Assembly (NCBI GenBank): GCA_002842495.1
Contig: PHDB01000007.1
Coordinates: 1-64,000 of the forward strand
Length of the DNA stretch: 64,000 nucleotides
Source of the DNA: Bacteroidetes bacterium HGW-Bacteroidetes-6
GTDB lineage: Bacteria; Bacteroidota; Bacteroidia; Bacteroidales; DTU049
Direction: 5' to 3'
A program made the position numbers and the translations under genes. The notes below the pieces were generated by a model, which did not search any database, had not been told where the DNA came from, and saw only the letters and a program-made list of their open reading frames with translations. The stretch's first letter is position 1; each line of letters starts with the position of its first letter. Shown piece by piece: positions 35,792-44,230 of the stretch.

Positions 35792-37783
35792 CTACTTGAT
35801 AATTAGTTTGTCACCAATATTGATTTTATCGGACGTCATTTTGTTGTCCTTTTTGATTTTTTCAACAGTAGTATTGAATTTTTTTGATATCGACCACAAC
35901 GAATCACCCTTCTTCACAATATAAATGCTGCCGATTTTTTGATTCGAATTATTGTTGGTCTGGTTGTTTGTAGTTGTTTGATTGCTGGTTGTGCTGCCAC
36001 TTCCTGAATATATAATCAGTGTTTTGCCAGCCACAATATTATCCGATTTTAACCCATTCCACTTTTTGATATCGGCCACACTCACCTTGTATTTTGCAGC
36101 AATAGAACCCAAGTTGTCGCCGTTTTTTATAGTGTACGAAACTTTGCCGGTAGCCTGTGTAGTGTAGTTGGTTTGGTTGCTGCTGTTATTGTTAGCCGAA
36201 CTTGCCGTTTTGCTAACAATGAGTTTTTGTCCGGCATATATCCGGGTTGAAGATAAATTGTTCCAACGTTGAAGATCGCTAACAGTAACACCATATCGTT
36301 TCGAAATACTGCCCAAATTATCGCCCGAGCGAACAGTATAATACTGTCCGCCTGTTGGGGCAACATATGTATTTATAGGGTCGTTAGCATACGAGTTGAT
36401 TTTGTCGGCTGAAATAATCTCCTGACGATTATAATAGGTGCTTTTGTTAATGACCCATTTGGCAAAATTTGCCGTGTCGATGCGATCGTTGAAAGCAAGC
36501 AAACTGTCAGGCTTGCGGTCGAGATACATTAAATACGAGTTCAGAATGGCATTGCAATACAACTCGCCTTTGACCTTATAGCCTTTAAAACTCAGATGGG
36601 TGCGGTCGCGTTGTGAAAGACCTGTTTTCGACCAGTTGAGCATCGAATAGCGGCCACCCGATACATTGTAGTAGTCATAAAGAATAATATTCTGTTCTTT
36701 GCTGATAAGCCGGGTAAGGGTGCTGTAATCGCTACAATTCGAAACATTAACTCCACGGTAATAAATGTCTTGTGAGTTGGGTAACAAAATGGAGGCGTTC
36801 GGGCAATTGGTTCTGAACACTTCAATTGCTTTATTGAGGCTACTCATGATATATTGGTAATTAAACGCCCCTCTGAAAAAATCGTTGATGCCCAGATCGA
36901 AAATAACCAAATCGGGATCCAATGCCCTGAGTTGTTCGGCCATCAGATTCTGATTAAAAAAACTGTGGTAGCCTGCGCCATTGATTCCTACACTGGTATA
37001 CAAAATGCCTTTGTCTTGAATACTTTCGATATCGACACCATACAATTCGAAGTATTTTTGCTCCGGTTTCGTTTTATTCAGCATTACTGTGATGGTATCA
37101 GAAGCTTTAGGGAGGGTGAGCTCAATGTAGGGTAATGTACTGTCGGCACTACAATCTCCGGCAACCCATTCGCCTGTATTTCCGGCTTTCACTTTAATGT
37201 CGAAACTTTCGTTGCCTTTGTGACAGTAAATCTTTAATTTTCTGAAATCGGGTTGAATCGAATAGTAGTGTCGACGAAAAATCAGCTTAAATCCGGCAGT
37301 TGAGTCGGTGGTAAAAACAGTGATTCCGCTAATACCAATATTGAGTTTGGGCTTCAGTTCAACATTTTTCGAAGAAGCCCATTTGCCATATATTTCGCTG
37401 TAGTAATCGTATGCCGAGTGGGTTCCGGCAGCTTGATAAGGGAAAACCATTCCTCTCCCACCATAACCAAAAATGCCTTGAAGCAGATTGCGGGTAGTTC
37501 CCGTTCCAATATCGGTTTGAATATGCGAGTCGCCGATGTGAAGAATAGATACTTTTTTCTTGTCGGAATTTTTGAGCTTTTCGAAAAAAGGAGCAATGGC
37601 CTCGTTTGAATACCATTCGCAGATGTTTTTATCGTATTGCAGAAATTCGTAGAATTCGCTGTATTTAATCGATTCTTTCAAATAAGCGGTATCGGTAGGG
37701 CTGTTTTGGGCAATCGTAATCCGCGACAGCGACAGTATTGTTATTGAAAGCAGCAGCAATATGTTGAGCAGCTTTTGTGTCAT
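35792..37783 (-). CDS. SGNH-hydrolase-like protein with three LysM domains
   Basis: A 663-residue exported protein (signal peptide about 1-25). An SGNH fold follows, with ILHIGDSHIQTD (block I Ser), DLGINDFF (block III Asn) and RDRTHLSFKG (Asp-x-x-His). After a Ser/Asn-rich linker come three LysM modules at about 481-523, 548-592 and 620-663 (each with GDNLGSI or GDSLWSI), joined by Asn/Thr/Ser linkers. LysM binds GlcNAc-containing polymers, mainly peptidoglycan. The protein could hold the acyl-transfer step close to the cell wall, in the role DltD plays in Gram-positive bacteria. Its start overlaps the preceding stop (ATGA). Confidence 0.88.
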   Translation of the reverse strand: MTQKLLNILLLLSITILSLSRITIAQNSPTDTAYLKESIKYSEFYEFLQYDKNICEWYSNEAIAPFFEKLKNSDKKKVSILHIGDSHIQTDIGTGTTRNLLQGIFGYGGRGMVFPYQAAGTHSAYDYYSEIYGKWASSKNVELKPKLNIGISGITVFTTDSTAGFKLIFRRHYYSIQPDFRKLKIYCHKGNESFDIKVKAGNTGEWVAGDCSADSTLPYIELTLPKASDTITVMLNKTKPEQKYFELYGVDIESIQDKGILYTSVGINGAGYHSFFNQNLMAEQLRALDPDLVIFDLGINDFFRGAFNYQYIMSSLNKAIEVFRTNCPNASILLPNSQDIYYRGVNVSNCSDYSTLTRLISKEQNIILYDYYNVSGGRYSMLNWSKTGLSQRDRTHLSFKGYKVKGELYCNAILNSYLMYLDRKPDSLLAFNDRIDTANFAKWVINKSTYYNRQEIISADKINSYANDPINTYVAPTGGQYYTVRSGDNLGSISKRYGVTVSDLQRWNNLSSTRIYAGQKLIVSKTASSANNNSSNQTNYTTQATGKVSYTIKNGDNLGSIAAKYKVSVADIKKWNGLKSDNIVAGKTLIIYSGSGSTTSNQTTTNNQTNNNSNQKIGSIYIVKKGDSLWSISKKFNTTVEKIKKDNKMTSDKINIGDKLIIK

Positions 37784-39255
37784 TTCATCGATGTTTTACC
37801 ATGAATGAGATACTTGTTGTACTCGCCCATGATTGCCAGAAATATTTCGTTAACAACAATCTCGCGTCCCTTGTCGCTGTAGTGTCCATCGCGCGATGCC
37901 CAGCCCTTGCGGTACCAGGCCATTACAGAGTTTTCACCACCCATTAATTCGAGTAAATCGAAGAAAGCACATCCGTTTTTTTGTGCAACTTCTTTTTGAA
38001 CATCACGAATTCGGCCGACCATTGGATACGAAGCATAAGTTCCGCCCACACTTCGGGCAACATCGTTAACTCCAATTACCAGCACCGATGCATCGGGTAG
38101 AGCAGCTTTGAAGTGCTGATAAAGCTTGTCGTAGATGTTTTTGATATTGTTGAGTGATGCTTCATTTTTTACATACGGCGTTACATTACCACCAAATTGT
38201 AAAATTACAAGCTTGTTGTTTATTTTGATGAAATTAGCCTTCAAAAACTCGTTTGAAATAAGCATCAGACCGTCGCCACTGTGTCCGCGTAGACCATAAT
38301 TGTCGAATTGAACTCCAACAGGCGGGTCGAAAGTGAGTCCATAAATTTCGGGACTAGGGCCGGTAAATACAAAGCGAAGCGATACCGGATTTGCACTCAG
38401 CGGGAGACGCAGAACATTGAACGGATCGGGGCTGTCAAGTGTAACATCGGCAAGCAAGTCGCCATTTGTCGAATTGTAAACCTTCAGATTGGCTGGTTCC
38501 ATGGCTTTTCCGTACCATAATTTTGCCGTGCTGTAGCCACGGAAGAGCTTAAGAAATAAGGTTGCGTTCGAATAAGAACTTGCAGGTACTTTTATTTTTA
38601 TCGTGTCGCCGCCGTCGGTGACAGAATCGCGAGTACTTTCGGGAATACTAAATCGATAACGGAAAACGGTTCCTCCGGGACAATAAAGTCCGGTGCGCGA
38701 TTTGTTCTGAAAAACAGTGTACCGAACCCAGTTGGGGCTTGCTGTTCGGGCATAGCTGATAGGTGAAGTAACATCTTCCATGGGAACATAACCAACACCG
38801 TTTCCTCCAAATTTGTCCTGAAACATAATTCGCAGCAAACTGGTGATACGGTCGCCTTCGATTTGCGAATCGCCATAATGACCAACACGAATAAGGCTCG
38901 AATCGCATTGTTGCAAGGCTCTGAAGAAATTGTCGAGTGCTGTAGATCCGTCATTGAGAGTTGGATTTACAAAGAAATCGCTTGTTTTGAAAACCGATTC
39001 ATCCAAAATGCTCATGCGTTTAATTGCATTCTCATCGATTCCATAGGCTCGCGATTCGAGAATTGCAATTACGCTATCAACATTTTTAGTATTGTCGACA
39101 ACCTTGAAGTTGAACAATTCGTCTTTGGGAATAAACTTCACTGTACGTTCGCCCATCAGATTTACTTTTACATCGTCTTTAGGCCAAAAGCAGGAAGCAG
39201 CAACCAAAATGGCCCCACTTAATATTATAATTGCTAAAACCTGAAATCGTTTCAT
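37780..39255 (-). CDS. SGNH-hydrolase-like lipoprotein
   Basis: A 491-residue protein with a lipoprotein-like signal (hydrophobic LAIIILSGAILVAASC, Cys at about 22). The SGNH marks are HYGDSQIEGDR (block I), LQFGGNVT (block III) and SRDGHYSDKG (block V Asp-x-x-His). A beta-rich insertion (about 210-310) separates blocks I and III. It shares this architecture with the LysM-bearing neighbour, so the two may be a heteromeric pair. Such proteins act as acyltransferases or thioesterases in DltD, AlgX/AlgJ and PatB systems. It begins one base after the carrier-protein gene. Confidence 0.85.
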   Translation of the reverse strand: MKRFQVLAIIILSGAILVAASCFWPKDDVKVNLMGERTVKFIPKDELFNFKVVDNTKNVDSVIAILESRAYGIDENAIKRMSILDESVFKTSDFFVNPTLNDGSTALDNFFRALQQCDSSLIRVGHYGDSQIEGDRITSLLRIMFQDKFGGNGVGYVPMEDVTSPISYARTASPNWVRYTVFQNKSRTGLYCPGGTVFRYRFSIPESTRDSVTDGGDTIKIKVPASSYSNATLFLKLFRGYSTAKLWYGKAMEPANLKVYNSTNGDLLADVTLDSPDPFNVLRLPLSANPVSLRFVFTGPSPEIYGLTFDPPVGVQFDNYGLRGHSGDGLMLISNEFLKANFIKINNKLVILQFGGNVTPYVKNEASLNNIKNIYDKLYQHFKAALPDASVLVIGVNDVARSVGGTYASYPMVGRIRDVQKEVAQKNGCAFFDLLELMGGENSVMAWYRKGWASRDGHYSDKGREIVVNEIFLAIMGEYNKYLIHGKTSMK

Positions 39256-39256
39256 A

Positions 39257-39502
39257 TTAGTTATTCACTTTTTCCTGGATCAATAAGAGCATATCGCCTA
39301 CATTCTTCATTTTTACCATTTCCTTGAGCTTGAATTTGAAACCAAATGTTTCTTCGACGCGGGCAATCATGGTCAAATGCGACAAACTATCCCATTTATC
39401 AACATCGTTTGCAGTCATTTCGGGTTTGATTTCAAGATTGGGCTCCTGGAATATTTCGCGAAAAATCAATTGTGTTTTGTTTGTGATTTCTTCCAAATTC
39501 AT
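39257..39502 (-). CDS. Acyl carrier protein (DltC-like)
   Basis: An 81-residue acidic four-helix carrier. The phosphopantetheine Ser is in DKWDSLSHL (about residue 40), with the longer-than-FabC type spacing seen in dedicated carriers. It is not the fatty-acid ACP, whose context (fabF) is absent. Its place between an adenylating enzyme and membrane acyltransferase genes suggests it holds the activated acyl or aminoacyl group as a thioester before transfer across the membrane. A phosphopantetheinyl transferase must act on it. Confidence 0.92.
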   Translation of the reverse strand: MNLEEITNKTQLIFREIFQEPNLEIKPEMTANDVDKWDSLSHLTMIARVEETFGFKFKLKEMVKMKNVGDMLLLIQEKVNN

Positions 39503-39508
39503 AACATG

Positions 39509-40186
39509 CTATTTTAAGAGGTTTTTTAATTCGATTTCCATAATCAACATTCCACGTCCTGGATAATACTTCAACACATTCGGGTTGTTACTTATTGTCT
39601 CGCGGATTTTCGTAAAACCCATTTTTTCGTATGCTCCAATGGCAGGAGTATTGTCGGTGTAAGTCATAAGCTGAGCAATTTTTACATCGGGGAAGCTGTT
39701 GGAAACAAGCCTGGCTTGTTCTGCAAAAAGCATTCGAGCCAATCCTTTTCCGCGATGTTCCGGTTCAACAAAAAGCGATTCGAGTTGCATGGTGCCCGGA
39801 GTACGTTTAAGAACCATCGATTGTGCCAACTCGCTGATCGATTGTGCATGTTCGATTGCTGTGGGCGGAAAATATTCCTGAAAGAGTGCTGACCGCACTA
39901 CCCAAGAAGCAATTCCATCCGATTCTTCGACCCAGGCGGCTGTCGCGGCAACCACATCGTGTTCGTATTCGGCAACCAAAAAATGCAAAGGCGACAATTC
40001 GCAGCCTTCCATTTCTTCAGTCATCATCTCACCAATATATTTGGATGCATCGGCATTGCTCAATCCAAACACAGCTGCGTAACTGGCAATATGCCCATTT
40101 CCGGCATCAGCACCAAGAATTGTTTTTACCAAAAACGGGATGTCGGATTCGGTTGCCCGCCGAATATGGTAATTGCGGTTATTCAT
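39509..40186 (-). CDS. GNAT-family acetyltransferase within the Dlt-like operon
   Basis: A 225-residue protein with the GNAT core in the C-terminal half: LESLFVEPEHRGKGLARMLFAEQARLV (acetyl-CoA loop RGKGLA), IAQLMTYTDNTPAIGAYEKMGF. The N-terminal half (ATESDIPFLVKTILGADAG...) matches the longer GNATs found in many Bacteroidota. Canonical dlt operons do not contain one. It overlaps the adenylation gene by 8 bases, so co-translation is certain enough to suggest a shared task, perhaps acylating the substrate amine. Substrate unknown. Confidence 0.88.
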   Translation of the reverse strand: MNNRNYHIRRATESDIPFLVKTILGADAGNGHIASYAAVFGLSNADASKYIGEMMTEEMEGCELSPLHFLVAEYEHDVVAATAAWVEESDGIASWVVRSALFQEYFPPTAIEHAQSISELAQSMVLKRTPGTMQLESLFVEPEHRGKGLARMLFAEQARLVSNSFPDVKIAQLMTYTDNTPAIGAYEKMGFTKIRETISNNPNVLKYYPGRGMLIMEIELKNLLK

Positions 40187-41642
40187 GACCGAGAACTATT
40201 TTGTTGATTTCCTTGCGGTTTATTTTTCCGTTGTTGTTGAGCGGAAAAGCTCCAATAAAGCGAAATTCGGAAGGAATCATATAAAACGGCATTTTGCTTT
40301 TTAGATACTCAGTGAGTTTGTTCAACTCAACGGCTTCTCCTTCGACTGCAGCAATCAGAATGTCGTTTCCGGTGCTATCGTTCGATGCAAGAGTTACCAC
40401 ACGTCTGTCGCCAAAAAACGAAGCAATATGATGTTCAATTTCGCTCAATTCAATTCGAAAACCTCTGATTTTTACCTGATAATCTTTTCGCCCAAGGTAG
40501 AAATAAAGTTCGTTTTCGCGTATACAGATGTCGCCGGTTCTGTAAAATTTTATGCCGTTTATATCAACAAAAGCTTCTTTGTTTTTTTCTTCGTTTTTGA
40601 GATAACCGGCTATCACCTGGCCACCACTGAGAAGCAATTCGCCTTTTTCACCATCAGCCACAGGATTATTGTTTTCATCAACAACCAAAGTCTGGATTTC
40701 GAGTGTTGGCCATCCAATGCTCACAATGCCATTGCGCGAAGGAATGTCGGTTTCGGGCATCCGATACCAAACCGAATAAATAGTCGCCTCGGTTGGACCA
40801 TACAAATTATGAAATTCAGCATTGGGGCAACATTTTTTCCATTCCAAAGTGAGGTCGTATGGCACAGCTTCGCCGCTCAGTGCCATGTATTTCATTTTGG
40901 GGAGGTCTATTTCGTCGAAATAGGGTCGCAAATAAGCTACAACACTCGGAACAAGAATAGCAAAATTGATTTCGTATTCCTCGAGCAACCTGAAAATGGT
41001 TGGATATTTTATGTTGGTGTTTGGAACAGTGAAAAGGCAACCTCTGAAAATAAACGGAGCGAGAATAGAAACAATGCTTAGATCAAAGCTCAGATCGAAC
41101 ATTTGTAAAAAGCGGCTGCCGGCTTCGAGCTCATAGTTCATGGCCTCCATGTTGCGAAGGAATGAACGCACATTGCCGTATGACACAGGAACACCTTTGG
41201 GAGTACCAGTACTGCCCGAGGTGAACAAAATATAGGCTGTTTGAGAATCGAGAGGATTGCTCACCTGGAAATTGTTGCTGTTGCTCAAACGGTCCAAGTG
41301 GATAAAACCAACATTATCGCCAGCATCAACCTTCTCGACACTGAAAAGAATATGCGAAATCTCTGCCTGCTCAACAATACTCTGAATCCGGTCGGCCGGA
41401 TGATAAGGGTTGAGCGGAACGTAAATATTGCCTGTTGCCCAAATTGCCATTGCCGCAGCATAGGTATCGATGTGATCGCTTGCAACAACTCCAATGGCTT
41501 TTCCTGTCAAATTAAGGTTGAGCAATTGGTTTGCAATGCACTTTGTGCGTTGGTTAAAGGCAGTATAGCTTGCAAATACGTCTTCGACGCAAATAGCATT
41601 TAAATTGTTGTCGGGTTCCGGAAGAAAGGGAAAGATGGTCAT
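40179..41642 (-). CDS. Adenylation enzyme (DltA/NRPS A-domain-like), first gene of the Dlt-like operon
   Basis: A 487-residue AMP-forming ligase with A-domain core motifs in order: VPLNPYHPADR (A2), YILFTSGSTGTPKG (A3), NLYGPTEATIYSVW (A5), YRTGDI (A7), GRKDYQVKIRGFRIELSEIE (A8) and NGKINRKEI with the catalytic Lys (A10). It should activate a carboxylic or amino acid as adenylate and load it on the carrier protein two genes on. DltA (D-Ala) is the closest system analogue, but the specificity cannot be read reliably here. The ATG at 41642 is preferred to 41747, because the extra 35 residues are not A-domain-like. A TACATTTG box lies 16 bp upstream. Confidence 0.9.
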   Translation of the reverse strand: MTIFPFLPEPDNNLNAICVEDVFASYTAFNQRTKCIANQLLNLNLTGKAIGVVASDHIDTYAAAMAIWATGNIYVPLNPYHPADRIQSIVEQAEISHILFSVEKVDAGDNVGFIHLDRLSNSNNFQVSNPLDSQTAYILFTSGSTGTPKGVPVSYGNVRSFLRNMEAMNYELEAGSRFLQMFDLSFDLSIVSILAPFIFRGCLFTVPNTNIKYPTIFRLLEEYEINFAILVPSVVAYLRPYFDEIDLPKMKYMALSGEAVPYDLTLEWKKCCPNAEFHNLYGPTEATIYSVWYRMPETDIPSRNGIVSIGWPTLEIQTLVVDENNNPVADGEKGELLLSGGQVIAGYLKNEEKNKEAFVDINGIKFYRTGDICIRENELYFYLGRKDYQVKIRGFRIELSEIEHHIASFFGDRRVVTLASNDSTGNDILIAAVEGEAVELNKLTEYLKSKMPFYMIPSEFRFIGAFPLNNNGKINRKEINKIVLGHE

Positions 41643-41657
41643 GCCCTGAATTTCCTG

Positions 41658-41665
41658 CAAATGTA
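41658..41665 (-). promoter_or_regulatory. -7 box of the Dlt-like operon
   Basis: TACATTTG on the minus strand matches TAnnTTTG and gives a leader of about 12 nt before the adenylation-gene ATG. A -33 box is not clear. No other promoter-like site was seen within the six tightly packed genes. Confidence 0.4.
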
Positions 41666-41843
41666 ATACAATATGAAATATTTTTCCGCTACGATTGGTT
41701 TGGTGTATCGACAACGCATTGTTAATTACTGTTTTCTTGTAAAACAACCGGAATGTTCCTCATGATGCAATATTCAACACTTACTGCCTGATTTGAAAAC
41801 CATTCTTGATAGTCAAGAAACACCTTTTTACAACAAAAAGATT

Positions 41844-41851
41844 TATTTTTG
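41844..41851 (+). promoter_or_regulatory. -7 box of the first T9SS paralogue
   Basis: TATTTTTG lies 8 bases before the ATG at 41860, implying a leader of about five nucleotides or fewer. No good -33 box. Confidence 0.35.
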
Positions 41852-41859
41852 CAGAAAAA

Positions 41860-43479
41860 ATGAATACACGAATTTTCATTCTTGCCATTCTGTTGATTCC
41901 CGCATTTGCCATGGGTCAAAGTCTGAACATCAACAATTCTGGAGCTATTAAAACACAAACCGATTTTGTGAACAATAGCAAGGGCCTTGTGCAGGTTCTT
42001 GATTCCATATATTATTTCGAATATGTTGGAGGAATGTGGAAAAATATCGGCAAAAGATGTATTCAAAGTCGCCATTGGGGAACAAACGGCCTTCCCAACG
42101 AGTGGTATTCATATGCATATAATCAAGCAACCGGCGAATGGAATAATTATACCTACGAACACTACACTTTTTTAAGCGACACTGCAGAAATTATTGATAC
42201 ATACACACAAAAGCCATACAACTCATTCACAATGAATTGGGAAGCTGACACAGCAGCATATTTTGACTATACTGGTTATTACAGCAGGCAATTCGAGGAG
42301 GAAGTATATGAAAACACGCTTATATCAAGAGGTTACGACTTCAATACCAACAATTTCAATGGTGGAATGCGCTATAAGTTTCATCTAATTGACGATACCC
42401 TTTATGATGTTGTGGAAATGAACAATTTCAATACTTCCACATATAGTTGGGATAAAGCCGCGAAGTATTCCTATTTTTATGATTCCAACGGGTTTGGTCA
42501 AAAAAGGCTCAATCAAACTTGGAGCTCTTCGGACAATTGTTATGTAAATAGTGAGCAGGTTTTTACATCCTGGCAGAACGGAGACAATATCCAGAAAGTT
42601 ACCCAATACTGGAATGGAAGCACATGGGATAATAACGAAAAACAATACTACGAATACGATGCCAATCACCATGTGACGTTATACGACAAGTCGCTTTGGG
42701 ATGGAGTAAACGACGAGTGGTTGTACGATTATGAATACACATATGTGTACTCAGGTTCTTTGCTAAGTGTACGCACATATCTCGACTGGAATACTATCTC
42801 AAATGCATTTGTGAATCACACACGCTACACATACACATACGACAGTAATGAGAATATAATTACCCTACTTCGTCAATCATGGTCTGGTTCAGCATGGGTA
42901 AATGCATACAGGACTACTTACACATACAATTCCGCCGATTTGCGAACTCTTACCCTGGAAGAATCGTGGGATAGCGGTACTTCGACTTGGAAAAACAATC
43001 AGCGCGAAGTGAACACCTTCGACTCCAACAATAACAAAACGCAATATCTTCTTCAATACTGGGACAACGGAACATCGTCGTGGAGAAATGGTGTAAAAGA
43101 CGACTATGTTTTTGATTCAAACAACAACAAAACACAGTATATATATTCTACCTGGAACATTCCAAGTGCTGCGTGGGATTACATTAGCAAAACCGACTAC
43201 TATTATTCAGCATTCGATGCCACCAGCCTTACCGAATTGTTCAACAACAAACTATCTGTGTTTCCAAATCCAACAAATGGAGAGATTACTATTGATAGTC
43301 GCGAAATAAACGCCAACCGCATCACTATTTTCGACATGAATGGACGAGTGGTTTACGACGAGAGCAATCCTGTTTCGGGTAGAACAATCAATCTTCGCAG
43401 CTATGGAACTGGTTTATACAACATTTCTGTAACCGACGAAACGGGCGAAATTCGCACATCAAAAGTTGTTGTTCAGTAG
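41860..43479 (+). CDS. Secreted W/Y-rich repeat protein with T9SS sorting domain (paralogue 1)
   Basis: A 539-residue protein: signal peptide (1-19, ending AMGQ), then about ten degenerate repeats of 30-40 residues across roughly 60-450 built on 'W-D-N-G-T-S-S-W-x-N' and 'Y-x-Y-D-S-N-x-N' (for example YWDNGTSSWRNGVKDDYVFD). Repeats of Trp and Tyr alternating with Asn/Asp suggest stacked beta hairpins, distantly like YD repeats. The C-terminus (VFPNPTNGEITID ... GLYNISVTDETGEIRTSKVVVQ) is a T9SS type A sorting domain. A near copy lies at 44231-45841, with a CAP protein between. Surface or released; ligand unknown. Confidence 0.85.
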   Translation: MNTRIFILAILLIPAFAMGQSLNINNSGAIKTQTDFVNNSKGLVQVLDSIYYFEYVGGMWKNIGKRCIQSRHWGTNGLPNEWYSYAYNQATGEWNNYTYEHYTFLSDTAEIIDTYTQKPYNSFTMNWEADTAAYFDYTGYYSRQFEEEVYENTLISRGYDFNTNNFNGGMRYKFHLIDDTLYDVVEMNNFNTSTYSWDKAAKYSYFYDSNGFGQKRLNQTWSSSDNCYVNSEQVFTSWQNGDNIQKVTQYWNGSTWDNNEKQYYEYDANHHVTLYDKSLWDGVNDEWLYDYEYTYVYSGSLLSVRTYLDWNTISNAFVNHTRYTYTYDSNENIITLLRQSWSGSAWVNAYRTTYTYNSADLRTLTLEESWDSGTSTWKNNQREVNTFDSNNNKTQYLLQYWDNGTSSWRNGVKDDYVFDSNNNKTQYIYSTWNIPSAAWDYISKTDYYYSAFDATSLTELFNNKLSVFPNPTNGEITIDSREINANRITIFDMNGRVVYDESNPVSGRTINLRSYGTGLYNISVTDETGEIRTSKVVVQ

Positions 43480-43564
43480 AAAGAGCTTTTCTTTTACAAA
43501 GACCATACAATATTATTGAGTCGTAAAAAGTTTTAATATCCGAACCCTTTGACTTGGGAATGGT

Positions 43565-44104
43565 ATGAAACTGTATGCGGTAATTTTGTTTTTGTTTGTT
43601 TTTATTTGTGTTGCTAAAGCACAAGTAGATACAACTTTGCGCCCCATGAGTGAGCGTGAAACAGAACTCTATCAAATGCTTATGCAATATCGAGTACAAA
43701 AAAAGCTCGACAGCATTCCTATTTCGCTGCAGCTGTGTAAAGTAGCCCAGATACATGTTCGCGATCTGAGCGCACATCCACCCACTGGTCGTTGTAATAT
43801 GCATAGCTGGTCGAGCTATGGTCCGTGGAAAGCCAATTGCTACACTCCCGACCACCGGAATGCTGCCGGGATGTGGAGCAAGCCGTCCGAACTTACGTCT
43901 TATAAAGATGTTGCATACGAGATTGCATACTGGAGTTCAGACACGTTGTTCTATGTTGGTGATGCTGTCGCATCATGGAAAGGAAGCGCCGGACACAACA
44001 ATGTGATTCTCAACCTGGGAGTATGGAAAACACATAGTTGGAAAGCCATTGGTCTGGCAGTAGAAAACGGATATGCTGTTGTTTGGTTTGGCGAAACAGA
44101 ATAA
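43565..44104 (+). CDS. Secreted CAP-domain (SCP/PR1-like) protein
   Basis: A 179-residue exported protein (signal peptide 1-19, ending AKAQ). The CAP superfamily pattern is present: ERETELYQMLMQYRVQKKLDSIPISLQLCKVAQIHVRDL (first helices), NMHSWSSYGPW with the metal-site His, a Tyr-Glu pair in AYEIAYW, ASWKGSAGHNNVI with the second His, and WKAIGLAVENGYAVVWFGE. Bacterial CAP proteins are exported and their activities are largely unknown. Position between two T9SS repeat paralogues suggests joint surface function, though it has no sorting domain itself. Confidence 0.85.
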   Translation: MKLYAVILFLFVFICVAKAQVDTTLRPMSERETELYQMLMQYRVQKKLDSIPISLQLCKVAQIHVRDLSAHPPTGRCNMHSWSSYGPWKANCYTPDHRNAAGMWSKPSELTSYKDVAYEIAYWSSDTLFYVGDAVASWKGSAGHNNVILNLGVWKTHSWKAIGLAVENGYAVVWFGETE

Positions 44105-44213
44105 CAACAAATCGGCATAGAATATAGGTATGTGGGATAAAACGCATGTGTTAAAGCTTTTGTAAATATAGTATCGACACATAGGTGGAATTAACCCACA
44201 AACAGATTATTGT

Positions 44214-44221
44214 TATCTTTG
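44214..44221 (+). promoter_or_regulatory. -7 box of the second T9SS paralogue
   Basis: TATCTTTG lies 9 bases before the ATG at 44231, the same arrangement as in front of the first paralogue. No clear -33 box. Confidence 0.35.
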
Positions 44222-44230
44222 TAATAAAAA

